A DNA stretch of 64,000 bases from Sclerotinia nivalis (Eukaryota > Ascomycota > Leotiomycetes > Helotiales > Sclerotiniaceae): positions 2,168,001 to 2,232,000 of the forward strand of contig JAPEIS010000005.1 in the NCBI GenBank assembly GCA_029531795.1, read 5' to 3'. The notes under the pieces are model-generated. The model was not told the origin of the DNA. It did no database searches and worked only from the letters and a program-made list of their open reading frames with translations. The stretch's first letter is position 1. Each line of letters opens with the position of its first letter. The position numbers were made by a program, and so were the translations under genes. Below are positions 47,658-59,285 of this stretch, piece after piece.

Positions 47658-47669
47658 AGATGGTCGTAG

Positions 47670-48033
47670 GAACAAATAAGTACAGACTATATTAATATCA
47701 GATCATATGATGGAGCATGGAGCATTGGAGTTTCGAAGGCTCCCAATGCTTCTAGAGCATTGGAGTTTCGAAGGCTTCTAATGTTCCCGGAGTATTGGAG
47801 CTTCGAGAGTTCCTAGGGCTTCTAAATATGAAGGTCTATATAAGTAGGATGGATTCCTTTATTTGTAGAGCTTTGTATTCAAGAATAATCATTAATTTAA
47901 ATACTATAGTTATTATACAATACAATTGTTATATTTTTTATTCTTATCAAATCCTTGTTTGATCTTTAATAGAAACTACTACAGTTTTTCTATAAGTCTT
48001 TTGATCATTTCTTAGTGATAAAGGATTGTAACA
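47670..48033 (+). repeat. G3 5' LTR, right part (promoter half)
   Basis: Starts GAACAAATAAG right after the target motif and ends GATTGTAACA. It contains three 35-bp tandem units (47721, 47756 and 47791; AGCATTGGAGTTTCGAAGG core) and a TATA-like CTATATAAG at about 47832, followed by a plausible transcription start area, as expected for an LTR promoter. The 3' LTR has only two of the 35-bp units. Confidence 0.88.
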
Positions 48034-48095
48034 ATGTAATACTTTGAGCACCTTTATTAACTCAAACACCGACTTGGTATATCTCACTTCGAATT

Positions 48096-51000
48096 ATGTT
48101 TTCACAAGACCCCGTCATTAGCACCTCTCCGAACAATAACAATAACGACAGCAATATCGAGCTACCAGATGTCGATTTTGTCCCAATACAGATCACGGAA
48201 ACTTTACAAGTAGCAATGTTCGATAAGTATCACGACAATTGAAGGGAATTCGAAATCTTTCTATTCCAAATCGAAATGTACTTCAAATTCAATGTTATCA
48301 AATTTGTGATTCTCGATAATTATAGTCTGTATATTTTCTTTTACCTTTATGGAAAAACAATCAAATGGATTCAATTTTATTTTAGAGATTACTTTACCAA
48401 ATCTGGAGATCATTATATGATAATCATATGAATCATTTTCGAAAGCTTCGTAGAATTCAAGAGAGAAATCGGACGAGTATTTGGGGATATCGACGAAGTT
48501 AAGATAGCCGAACGAAATTTATTTGCTTTAAAACAAACTAGAGCAGCGATCAATTATATTACGGAATTCAGACGATATATTAATCAAACCGGATGGGATC
48601 AATAGACTTTGCTAAATCATTTCTATCGCGGCCTCAAAGATCATATAAAATTGGAATTTGTAAGAAGTATCGAATTTACAAATATCAATGAAATGATAAA
48701 ACTTGTAATTAAGATTGATAATCGACTTTACGAATATCAGCGAGATAAGAAGTTCCAAAACCATTCAGATCAGAATTATAAGCGAAACGAAGGAAGACAA
48801 TGTTAAGTTAAGAATGAAAGCTATAGAGATCCGATAGAGCTGGATGCTATTATCCGAGGAAAGCTATCCAAGGAAGAAATGGATAAGTGCAGAAATGAAA
48901 AGTTATACTTCGAATGCGGGCAATCAGGATATAGAGCTGCAATTCATCGCCAAAAGAAACAAGGAAACTTCAATCGGAATAAGAAACCTTGGAAAAACAA
49001 GAAGCAATTCAATGCGATATTCGTATTTCAATTATGCACTCTAAATTGTATAAATTTAGATTTTAAAGAACAATTGGAGGATAATCAATTCGAAGAATCA
49101 GAAGATTCAGAAGAAGAATCAATTTTGTGGATCAATCGAAAGCCAAGTTCAGGGGAACTTTGGATTATACAGTATATCGACGAATGGAATCGTTGAATTT
49201 GGAAATTTGGAGAAACAAATGAAGGAACTTATAACGATGATCTAAGTGTGAAAAGTGTTGTAAAGGGAGAAATTTATAAGGCAAGAATTATCGACAAATA
49301 TAGAATCTTATAGTATAGAGTTATGATCAATTCCTTCTTTGTTGAAAAAACCTTATATCATTATATGAAAATGTCTGAATCAGAAGAAATATAGGAAGTC
49401 ATTTACTTCCATCACGATATTAATCATTCTATATACAAGATACACCTAGTACGATAGGTAGGGAATGAATATTTGGTGCAAGCTCAAATCATACAATCTC
49501 TACAGACAATAGGATATTTTCTCTGAGTTATATAAGGACTACCTCTAGTCACTAAATGGAAAAACATATTCGACAACGAGATTTTAATTGGTCAAACAAT
49601 TACAAATGATAAAGAAGAAGATTATTGGAATGTTTCTCCATCGGGTCAGTTAAATCGCTTAATTGACCAAATTGACCAAATTGACCAAAACAATCGAACG
49701 GGTTAAAATAGGCAATTAAACGCTACAGGATACAGCGGATAGATCAACCTGATGGTTATAATCAATGGGCACCGGCTTAAAGCTATGATAGATTCTAGAG
49801 CAACCGGAAATTTTATCGCACAAAAAGCTGCGCAAGAAGCTAGTATAAGGTTCCAAACGAAGAAATACCTATATGTATTGCAATTAGTAAACGGATAACT
49901 AATTGATGCTGAAAATAAGATAATACGAATGAAGACCAAGCCAACAGAAATACAGATAAATGAACATCACGAATTCATACAACTTGATGTAGTTCTATTA
50001 GGGAATCACCAGGTTATATTGGGTATGTTATGGTTGATACAGCACAACCCTAATATTAATTGGAATCGAGGAATTTTAATATTCGATCAATGCGATTACG
50101 ATCATCGAGATATATACAAGTCTGTGAGACTGAGTATATACTTTAGGGAATTGAAGGCAAACAATTTCATCGATGTAGGATACCGAACCCAGGATCCTTT
50201 ATTGACGGATATACTAGTAGAGTATAGGAAATATACAAAACTTTTCAAGAAAAGAAAAGGCTACGAAGTTTTATCAGAATATAAGCTATGGGATTACGAA
50301 ATAATACTAATAGAAAAAAAGATATCTTTATTTAGATCTATTTATCAAATGTCGAAAAGAGATTTGAGGATGTTCAAGGAATATATTGATGATAGTTTAA
50401 AGAAAGAATAGATCAGAGAATCCATCTTATAGATAGTTAGTCTTGTATTATATGTATTTAAAAAGGATGAAACCAAAAGGTTATATGTAGATTACTGCAA
50501 GTTCAACGATATGACAATTAAGGATCGATATTCACTTCCATTAGCTATGGAATTGAGAGATCGATTAGGGAAAGCTAAGATCTTCTTCAAGTTTGATTTA
50601 CGAAACAGTTTCCATTTAATTAGAATGAAGAAAGGTGAAGAATGGAAAATAGTATTCAGAATTCGATATGGATTATACGAGTATCAGGTTATGCTATTTG
50701 GATTAATTAATGTATCAGTAATATGTATGTGTTTGGTAAACAACGTATTGAGAAAGTATTTTGATATTTGTTGTATTTGTTATTTGGATGACATATTGAT
50801 CTATTCAGAGATTCTGAAACAATACATTCAAGATGTCAGCAATATTTTAGTATGCTTGGAAGAAGCAGACCTTCAGTGCAAATTCAGCAAATGTGTATTC
50901 TATGTTACAGAAACGGAGTTTTTAGGTTATACAATCTTTCCAAGAGGATTCAAGATGAGTTCAGACAAATTACAGGCTATTCAAGAATGGAGTTAGTCTA

Positions 51001-53198
51001 CAAGTGTTAAGGAAGTACAATCCTTTTTAGGATTTGCCAATTTCTATTGTAGGTTCATTAAAGATTATTCGAAAATAGCAATTCTGATGTCTGAAATAAC
51101 CAAAAAGAATTAGGGAGAGTTTCAATGAACGGAAAAGACATAGAAAGTTTTCGAATTACTCAAGCAAATCTTTATGAAAGAACCAATACTTTTATTATTT
51201 GACCCTGAATTATTAATTGAAATCGAAACCGATTCTTCGGATTATACTCTGAGGGCAGTATTAAGTTAGCTAGGAGCGAATAAGAAATAACAATCAATAG
51301 TCTACTATTTCTGTAAATTATTGTTAGCAGAATTGAATTATAAGATTTATGATAAGGAGCTGCTAACTATAATCGAAGTATTTAAGGAATGGAGAGTCTA
51401 TTTGGAAGGATCGAAATATACAGTGCAGGTATATACCGATTATAAGAATTTAGTTTATTTCATTACAATAAAGGAATTAAATAGACGGCAGGTCAGATGG
51501 TCCGAAATCATGGTTGCCTACAATTTTCGCATTTCATATATCAAAGGAACAGAAAACGCTAGAGCCGATGCTCTCAACAGAAAACCGGAATATTTACAAA
51601 ATAAAGTATACAAAACATATACGATCTTAAAGGAAGAAGATGGTGCATTAGTATACAACAAACTATAACTCGCTATTTCCTTCAGAGTTGATTATAGTAC
51701 AATCAAGGAGCAATTGAAAGTAGAATATAAACAAGATATTATTACGAAACGAATCCTCAAGAATACAGACAACTTAGAAAAGGAATTCAGTATTAACGAA
51801 GAGTTCATATATTTCTATAACAAATTATATATACCTTTCAGATTAGCTGAAGGATATATTCGAGAACAATATGAGTTTCCAGTTTATAAGCATCAAAAAG
51901 TAATTAGAACTTTTGTCAGAATCAGGAAAAAAGTTTACTTTCCAAAAATGAGGACTACAATTGAGAAAGTAATTGGGAATTGCAATACTTGTATACGGAA
52001 CAAAACCGTTAGACATGCTCTATATAATCAACTCAAAACCCCTGAATTACCTACTCAACCGTGGAAGTCCATCGTATGGAATTTCGTAATGAAACTACCT
52101 ATATCCAAAGAACCAATCATATTAAAGGAATACGATTCCATTCTAATAATGACAGACAGATTAACGAAATTCGTTTATATAATACTATTCTATAAGAAAT
52201 GGATAGCAGATAATCTGATTTATATATTCCTACGAAACATAATCAGCATTTATAGTATACCAGAAGAAATAATTTCAAATAGAGATAAACTTTTTATATC
52301 AAAATTCTGGACCACTCTTATAGTATTATTTGGAATCAAACGCAAACTATCTACTACGTTTCATCCTCAAACAGATGGTCAAATAGAACGTTTAAATCAA
52401 ACAATGAAAGCTTATCTATATTACTATATCAACTATAAACAAAACGATTAGGTTGAACTACTATTCTTAGCTCAATTCGTATATAATACATCGGAGACAG
52501 AAACAACAAAGGTAATACCAGTATATACTAACTATAGATATACTCCATTAGCCTACTGTTCACCACTCTCACAAACAGCGAATACTAACGAAGTTATAAA
52601 AGATATATCGGAAATCAAGGAACTATACGAACAGCTTTCATTGGATCTACAGTTCATAGCCTTGAGAACAGCTACATATTACAACAAATCACGAAATATA
52701 AAACCTACTTTTAAAAAAGGGGATAAAGTTTATTTGATTCGAAGAAACATTCAAATACAACGATCAAACGATAAACTAAACCACAAAAAACTAGAACCAT
52801 TCGAAATCAAAGAAATAATAGAATCTATCAATTTCAGATTGAAACTATCAAATACCATGAATATCCACCCAATATTCCATATATCCTTACTCGAACTAAT
52901 GCTACTAGAAGCGCCGAATGCATCAAAGACCATAATCGAATCCATCAATCCAAATACCAAATACAATATCGAAACGATATTAGATTATAAGTACGTCAGA
53001 AATACAATAAAGTATTTAATCAAATAACTCGATTACCTATATTTAGAAAACATTTGGGAACCCAAGAAGAATCTTAATTGCCCTGAAAAGCTGTAGGCAT
53101 TCTATCAACGATATCCGGATCTACCCAGAAAGAATCAAAGGGATTCGAGAAAGACGAAAAATCGAAACCCTTCAAAAGATCGAACAGAGTATTGCTAA
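48096..53198 (+). pseudogene. G3 gag-pol remnant in a single frame, with chromodomain
   Basis: ATG at 48096 (MFSQDPVIST), ending at TAA 53196-53198; all open pieces share one frame. Gag is at 48096-49196, with the conserved YFECGQSGYRAAIH knuckle remnant at about 48906-48950. The protease box MIDSRATGNFI (from DSGATG) is at about 49775-49815. RT is at about 50420-50990, with FKFDLRNSFHLIR and an intact YLDD at 50781-50792. RNase H is at about 51210-51600 (ETDSSDYTLRAVL, YKIYDKELLTI). The integrase zinc region (CNTC) is at about 51985; its core has DRLTKF, ISNRDKLF and HPQTDGQIERLNQ at about 52090-52430. The chromodomain (IENIWEPKKNL-like) is at about 53000-53120. About 15 stops, mostly former Trp, Gln or Arg codons. 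The best preserved gypsy element here. Confidence 0.92.
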
Positions 53199-53589
53199 GA
53201 TCGAAAGTATTTCCGTTTGCTTTTTCCTTCTCCGCTTACTCTTTTGCTAATCGTTCTTTCTCTTTCAAAGCATCTAATTCATTCAAATATTTAAGACCAC
53301 GATCGGTCATCCGTTTTTTACAATCATATAGGAATTTCTTTTGTTTATACAAACACAAAATTTTAGTAAGCACTTCTTCCTCTTCATGATCTAATTTCTC
53401 TTTTTGTTTATTCAGAAAAATTCAATCCGAAATACAAAACACTTCCCGATCCCAATCTTCTTTCGAAGGAAATTCGGTATCACAAAGAATTCTAACCAAA
53501 ACATACTCGGAATAACGAGAACATTGAAGATTATTAATATCTTTCACATAGCGAAGTTTTTCATTGCGACAATAAGAACAGAAAGACAT
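53074..53589 (-). pseudogene. Antisense ORF of G3 (Cys-rich N-terminus, charged helix)
   Basis: A 172-codon minus-strand frame, ATG at 53589 and stop at 53076-53074, opposite to gag-pol and overlapping its last 125 bases. The N-terminus MSFCSYCRNEKLRYV...LQCSRYSEYV has CxxC plus a further Cys, a possible zinc-binding cluster. Next comes a charged, coiled-coil-prone stretch (KQKEKLDHEEEEVLTKILCL, then KQKKFLYDCKKRM, ELDALKEKERLAKE) and a hydrophobic/acidic tail ending MPTAFQGN. Two in-frame stops (codons 56 and 118) are RIP-type. From memory, similar small antisense proteins are predicted beside gypsy elements in other fungi, but I cannot verify this. Function unknown. Confidence 0.68.
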
Positions 53590-53772
53590 TTCAACTCCAT
53601 AATTATTAATAGATTGAACCAAAAGAATCTATTCGGAACGTTTTCGAGCAAAAAGTAGGGATTTCTTAATTTTGGAAGAAGATATAATAGGAAAAAAGAG
53701 TTTTACATTTTTCTTTAGAATATAGCCCCGTCTTATAAGCTTGAAACAAGCTTTAGCTTAAATAGGGGATAG
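53590..53772 (+). other. G3 3' untranslated region with hairpin and polypurine tract
   Basis: Holds a small hairpin AAGCTTG-AAA-CAAGCTT (53737-53753) and, directly before the 3' LTR, the purine-rich run AATAGGGGATAG (53761-53772), which fits a polypurine tract for plus-strand priming. It probably also holds the start region of the antisense ORF. No other gene. Confidence 0.65.
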
Positions 53773-53859
53773 TGTTACGATTACGGATCTTATAGTAATT
53801 GATCGTATGAATATACGTTATGATTTGATCGGATTAATATAAAATTAAGGTAATTATAG
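53773..53859 (+). repeat. G3 3' LTR, left part
   Basis: TGTTACGATTACGG... to AAGGTAATTATAG, 87 bp, same length and break point as 31774-31860. LINE A6 begins at 53860. Confidence 0.92.
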
Positions 53860-54314
53860 TGTGTATATATATGATATATTTTTCGTCCGAGGCTCTGTGC
53901 GAAGCACAGGTCTCAAATTCCCAATTGGGACAAAGGACGCCAGGGGAGGAAGGCCCCTAGATTTCTAATTAGTTAATCTAAATTTATTAGTATTATATAT
54001 ACTAAATGCTTCAGCAGGGTTTATATGATTGTTGTTGTGTATTGAGTTAATCCCTTAGATAGATATTTCAGCTGTCCTTTATAATACAGTTAGATCCCTC
54101 GATTCCTGATCTTCTCTCCTTTGTCATTGCAATCGAGCTTTTTAATATGATTTTGTTAATATAAAGGTTTTTTTTTTTTTTTTAAAAAGTTTATACAAAT
54201 TCAATCTTTCTGAATCAAAACCCAACGCCTTATACAAAGAAAATCCAAAAATAATATAAAATAAAAATAAAGATAAAAATCAAAGCAATCCTTCAATCAA
54301 TAAATTGTATAGAG

Positions 54315-57300
54315 AATCGAGGATATATATCCTAATAGAATCTTGTAGATTTGAACCAAACTATTAATTTCGCTGTTCTTTCTATGCTTTTCAAAAGATA
54401 GGGGATGGCTTTAGATGGTGATAACTTTGAAAGGGTTTTTTGAGTATTTCCAATTTTACAAAAGTAAAAATGAAAAGGGGATTTTCTTTTCCCACATGAG
54501 TATAATATATAAGCATCTTCGTGATTGAAGCAATCGTGATACACTGCGAAATCGCTGTGTTGAGATCTGGCTGCTAGAATATATCCTAGTATCATTCGAT
54601 CAAAAAAAAGTATAATCGATTTGTTGTTATAAATTATAAAAAGATTATTGTAACTTTGTGGTGCTATAATTGTCCATAATTTAGTTCTTGTTGATTTGGT
54701 ATTTGTTTTAGCGATTCTTTTCAAGGAAACGAAAGTATAGATAGGATTAGATAGGAATGGGAATGTTGCTCCCTCTTTAGCTGCTTTGTCCACTGCTTTG
54801 TTTCCGGGGATATCTAGATGCCCAGGAATTTATCGAATTCGAATTGAGTTAGGGCGAGTATATGGCAAACGGGGCCTGAAAGGCCAAACTGTAGCTAGTT
54901 CGCAGAATTCTTCAAATACAGATTAAAAGGATCCAATGAAATGAAAGCCTAATCGCATAACAACCTCTAGGTTATCCAAAAAAACCTAAAGATCTATAAC
55001 GAACCTAGTTGAGGGTAACTGTATTGCTGTTTGAGCATTTTTCAAAGCTGCAACTGCTTCGACATCGAAAACTTCAGTATTACAGTTTAATAAGAAAGCC
55101 TATCGATCTATTTGTAGATTGTATTGATAAATCATTGATCCACCTTCTGTAGCACCATCCAGAACTTTGCTTTTCGAATTATCGAAGAAAACTTGCAAAT
55201 CACTTTTTGGAATTGTAGATATAAACCTTTCGAAATTCTTAACTATTCGTTCTTTCGAACGACCGAGAGGGCCACCGATCCGGGTTTCTGTAATAATACA
55301 CAGTTCTTTGTTCCTCCAAGAGGAAAGAGCAATTGGATTGATATATTCAGCTTTTGGAAAAGCTAGGATAATTCTTGAGAATCTTGATTCAACAATTCTA
55401 GTTCTAGTTTTAGCTAAAATATTTTTGATTCGAATTCGAAGGGAATGTTTAGGATCTAGCCGAACCGTTCGGGCAGCGAAGCTCTGGGATATCAAATTTA
55501 GCTCAATCTCAGGAGGTATCAGATTTGATTTCTTATATAAAGCAACAATATTAGTTATACGGAATACAGGGAGGATTACTCGAGCACTAGTTAATACAAT
55601 CTTATTCAAAAGTTTCAAATGTTTATCTATTTGATTCGAGATTATAAAGTTTAAGCCTCGTTTTCTAGTTCGGCCAAACCACCAGGTTTCGGTTACAAAG
55701 TAGCATTTCTTCAGAATATAGATTGTAATCGCTTTTTGAAACAAAATTGATAGGATGCCTCGGATTGTCCTTCCAAGCGAACACAATGCATTCGCAATTG
55801 TAAAAGCCTTAGTTGAAAGAATCTGAATATAAAGTTTGAAACTCAATTCCCTATCGAAATAAACCCCCAACCATCTTAATAGGCCTGGTTTCTCCATTAT
55901 TGAAAGATTTTCTGTATAGATAATAAAACTTTCGATACCTTTCCTGGAACCTCTGAAGAAGTGAATCAGTTCAGACTTCATAGAATCAAAAGTGATCCCT
56001 TCAGATTTGCCCCAATCCAAAGCCTCCAGCATTTCGGATTGTAATTGATCACAATTAGATTGTAAACTTGAAGAAAAAGCTACTAGTGCAATATCATCTG
56101 CATATCCAAATCTTCGAATAGGATTGCCTAATCAAAACAAAGGGGTTATATAAAGTATAAAAAAAATAGACGAAATTGGGGAGCCTTGTAACAAACCATA
56201 TTCAATATTAGTGTTGGGCCCTGTTTCGCCGTCAAGTCGAATACAAATTGTTCGATTTGTAGAGAACGATTGTATCCATCGAATTAGGTTATCAGGCTAT
56301 CCTTGTTCTTTGAGTTGGTGGATCAAACGTTTTGGGAGAATAGTATCAAAAGCATTTTTGATATTTATAATTAATAAGGTAACTTTAGAATCTAAATTCA
56401 AAGTCATTTCCAAATCATATATAAAGCAAATTATAAGATCGATTGATGAACGCAAAAAAAGCGCTTCGAATTATTGTTTGACTAGTATTTTGAGGATTAT
56501 AGCAATCCAGGATATCTTCTTTGCAATCAAACATTCAAAACCTTTTTCTAATACTGAAAGTAGGGTTATTGGTCTATAAGATCTAGGATTTGTACGATCT
56601 GATTTGTTCGGTTTCGAAACGATAACTACAATCGCTGATTGGAAGTATTTAGGATGGTAATCTATTTCGAAGCATTTTTGAAAGAGTTGTAAGATATATA
56701 ATTCGATTAGTGGTTATGCTAATTGTAGGATTTTGGTAGGGATCTCGTTTATTCCTGGAGCTGTATTATCTGTACGAAGGATAGCAGTTTGAATATCCTG
56801 AATTGTGATAGCAGGAAAGGCAATTGAACGAATGGAAGTTGAAGGCGAATCAAATGAGATATCGTTAACTTCAACTGTATTGGTTAGTAGATTATTGATG
56901 AGTAGATCTCTTTTAGTTTGAATTGTTGTAGCAAAAGAATAATCTAAAGAATCTATTAAAGGAGGAATTCAATATGTTCCAGTTGATTGATACCATTTTG
57001 TCATTTTAAAGATATCTTTTATTTCCTTGACTGAATCAAGCTTAAAAAGCCAGAATTCCTTTTTCGCTTTTTTGATAATTTTTCGAAGATTTTGTTTTGA
57101 TTCTGAAGAGTTGTTCGTTCGGTTTTCTTGAACAGTTGTCCGGCAGGTCTCGTTTCACCATGGTTGATCTGTATTTCGGCCGAATAATCTTTGAGTTGAT
57201 TCTGTGTATGCTGATTGTAGAGCTTGAATGATATCTAAAGCTAATTTATCAAGATCTGTGGTCATATTCAAAGCTAATAGATTTAGATTCAATAGATTTT

Positions 57301-58060
57301 TTATTAATAAAATAAAGAAGAGTTTTTTGTTTAATATATTGATTCGGAGTCTTTGAATCGGATCCTGAAATCTTGTATTTCAATTCAAAATTGTCAATAA
57401 GGATCGATGATTGGAAGTTGTATCCAAATGCGATGCAGAAGTTGTATTGACTGTATATAATCCTGAAAGAAAAACTAAATCGAGAATGTTGCCCAAATTG
57501 TGGATAGGTTTATCGATTATAGAAAGAAAATTGAAAGAATTTGTATCTAACCAGATTGTAAAAGATTCTGCAGAATTTGAATGTGAAGAACAAAAGGGAT
57601 TCTATTTCGAATGATGAAGGTTTAGATTCTTTGTAAGAAATGTAGAATTTAAAATATTCGAAGGTAAATCAAAGAGAGTTTGTATTGTTTAGTTTTCATT
57701 TATACAATTTCTAGAAACATTATAAATATTAATGATTGTAAGAATAGAATTAATTAAAGATTGAATTTGTAAAAATAATAAATCCCGGGAGGATATAGGC
57801 CGGAGCTGACTAGCTCGAATGCCTGCATTTTTCTGGGTATAAGATATCACACAAGGTTGGGTTTTCCAATTATCGAATAATATGAAAATTTCATAAACAG
57901 GATGGGATTTAGTGATTCGGTGTGAGATATTTGAGAATGTATAAGGTTTTTGAATTAGAATTATATCAATACAAAAATCATTGGCTAAGGAAAATACTAA
58001 TTTATATAAAGTAGTGTTTTTGGTTATATTAACTTATAAAATGGTTAATGATTTAGAAGA
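54315..58060 (-). pseudogene. LINE A6 ORF2 remnant (endonuclease, RT with intact YADD, RNase H)
   Basis: Minus strand. Endonuclease is at about 58050-57180. RT is at about 56850-55900, with an intact active-site box YADDIALVAS at about 56110-56085. The 310-codon open stretch 56032-55100 runs from EALDWGKSEGITFD through the thumb and connection to RNase H (DLQVFFDNSKSKVLDGATEG). The rest of RNase H is at about 55095-54730 and the C-terminal region is open at 54793-54332. Fewer stops than in any other family-A copy, so this is the best guide to the family. Still not continuous. Confidence 0.85.
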
Positions 58061-58070
58061 TAATCTAGAA

Positions 58071-59285
58071 TTATATATTAAAAGGAATCGGAAGAGGAGG
58101 AGCTTCTAATGTAATAAAACGATTAAAAAGATTAAAAGGGAATAATATCAATGAAGATAGTATCGAAGGAATTCGGATTGAAATTGAAGAAACAATAGAT
58201 TCCTCTATAGAAGAATCGGTTTTTGGGGTTCGAGAATATTTTGTATTAGCACAAGCTTTAGCTTTAGTTTTTTTTGAGGTTTTCTGGATAGCTTGTTTTT
58301 CCGATTTGCTTTTGGGGTTTTTGTTAGTAAAACGAAGGGGGCAATATAGATCGTCTGCAGGATGGGGGCCTCCACAATATAGGCATCTTGCTGGACAAGT
58401 ATGGGTTGTATTGTATCGGGTTGAATGATTCTTTTCTGTATGTTCGGTTGTACTACAGATTCGGCATCTTTCTGGATGAGAGCAAGTTCGAGTATTGTAC
58501 CATTGAAAGCATTGAGTACATTGGATTATCTTGGGTTTGAAGACGATTTGGGAAGTATTAATTGTAGTTTCTAGAATCCGAAGGTTCTTGGGAAGGGCTG
58601 TATATTGCAAAGCTAGAAAACTCAAGAACCAAATAGAATTATACAATCCGGATTTTTTGCTTTGTGTAGATTCAATTGTTTGGATCGTTTGTTGTCCTGT
58701 ATTATCGTTGATGGTGTCGAGTATAGTTTCCGATTCGATTGGGACGATAATCAATTGTTATGAATCTCCTAGAGTTGTAACGGTTTGTAGAATATAATTC
58801 AATCGATATATAATCTATAATTATTGTCATTCGATTTTGCAGGTTTCGAATACTTTTTCGATTATATTTGAAAGATTTTCTAAAGCTATTAAGTTCGTTA
58901 GAGAGTTCGTATATAGTGCAAACCCAGTATTTATTGTTTGGATTTCTTTCAGAAGTTTAGTATCGTTTCTTAATTGTCCTTTCAATACACTAAGTACAGC
59001 GAAAGAACCAGCTTTTCGAACTAGATGATCGAATCCAATTCGAACAAAAAAACGAATATCAGTTTTGTATAAGATTTGAGATTGAGTTTTGGATTGAGAT
59101 CTGGTTCGGTTCCCAGTTTTTGGGTTTGTAGGTTGTATAATTGATAGTAAAGGAATCGCAGCCTTTTGAGTATAAATGGAATCCTTGAGATATTGGATTG
59201 TAGAAAGGCCTTTTATAGGTTTAGCGATTTCAGGCGTGAATGCTGGTTGAAAGATTTGTATATCAGGGCCAGGGAGATTGACAGA
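58071..59285 (-). pseudogene. LINE A6 ORF1, partial, with zinc-knuckle array
   Basis: Two open pieces, 59285-58827 and 58754-58071, separated by about two stops. The C-terminal piece carries CTQCFQWYNTRTC, CRICSTTEHTEKNH and CLYCGGPHPADDLYC, a three-knuckle array typical of Tad-like ORF1 proteins, followed by a basic KSKSEKQAIQKTSKKTKAK segment suited to nucleic-acid binding. The N-terminus is missing because the LINE is truncated at 59285. ORF1 ends (58071) just before the endonuclease. Confidence 0.82.

Larger units (their letters stand above)
53860..59285 (-). mobile_element. LINE A6, family A, truncated within ORF1, best preserved copy
   Basis: 3' tail from 53860 (TGTGTATATATATG, then TTTTTCGTCCGAGG), internal T-run near 54168-54184, ORF2 and most of ORF1. 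Homology to A4 stops at about 59285 (GATTGACAGA), inside ORF1. The next copy of the target motif is only found at 60472-60484, so 59286-60471 seems to have entered with it. It has the highest coding quality of all family-A copies and an intact RT active site. Confidence 0.88.

Noticed and set aside
55167..55634. Plus-strand open frame of 155 codons
   Set aside because: Shadow of the 310-codon ORF2 stretch of LINE A6 on the minus strand. The equivalent shadows lie in A3 (22253-22606) and A1/A2.
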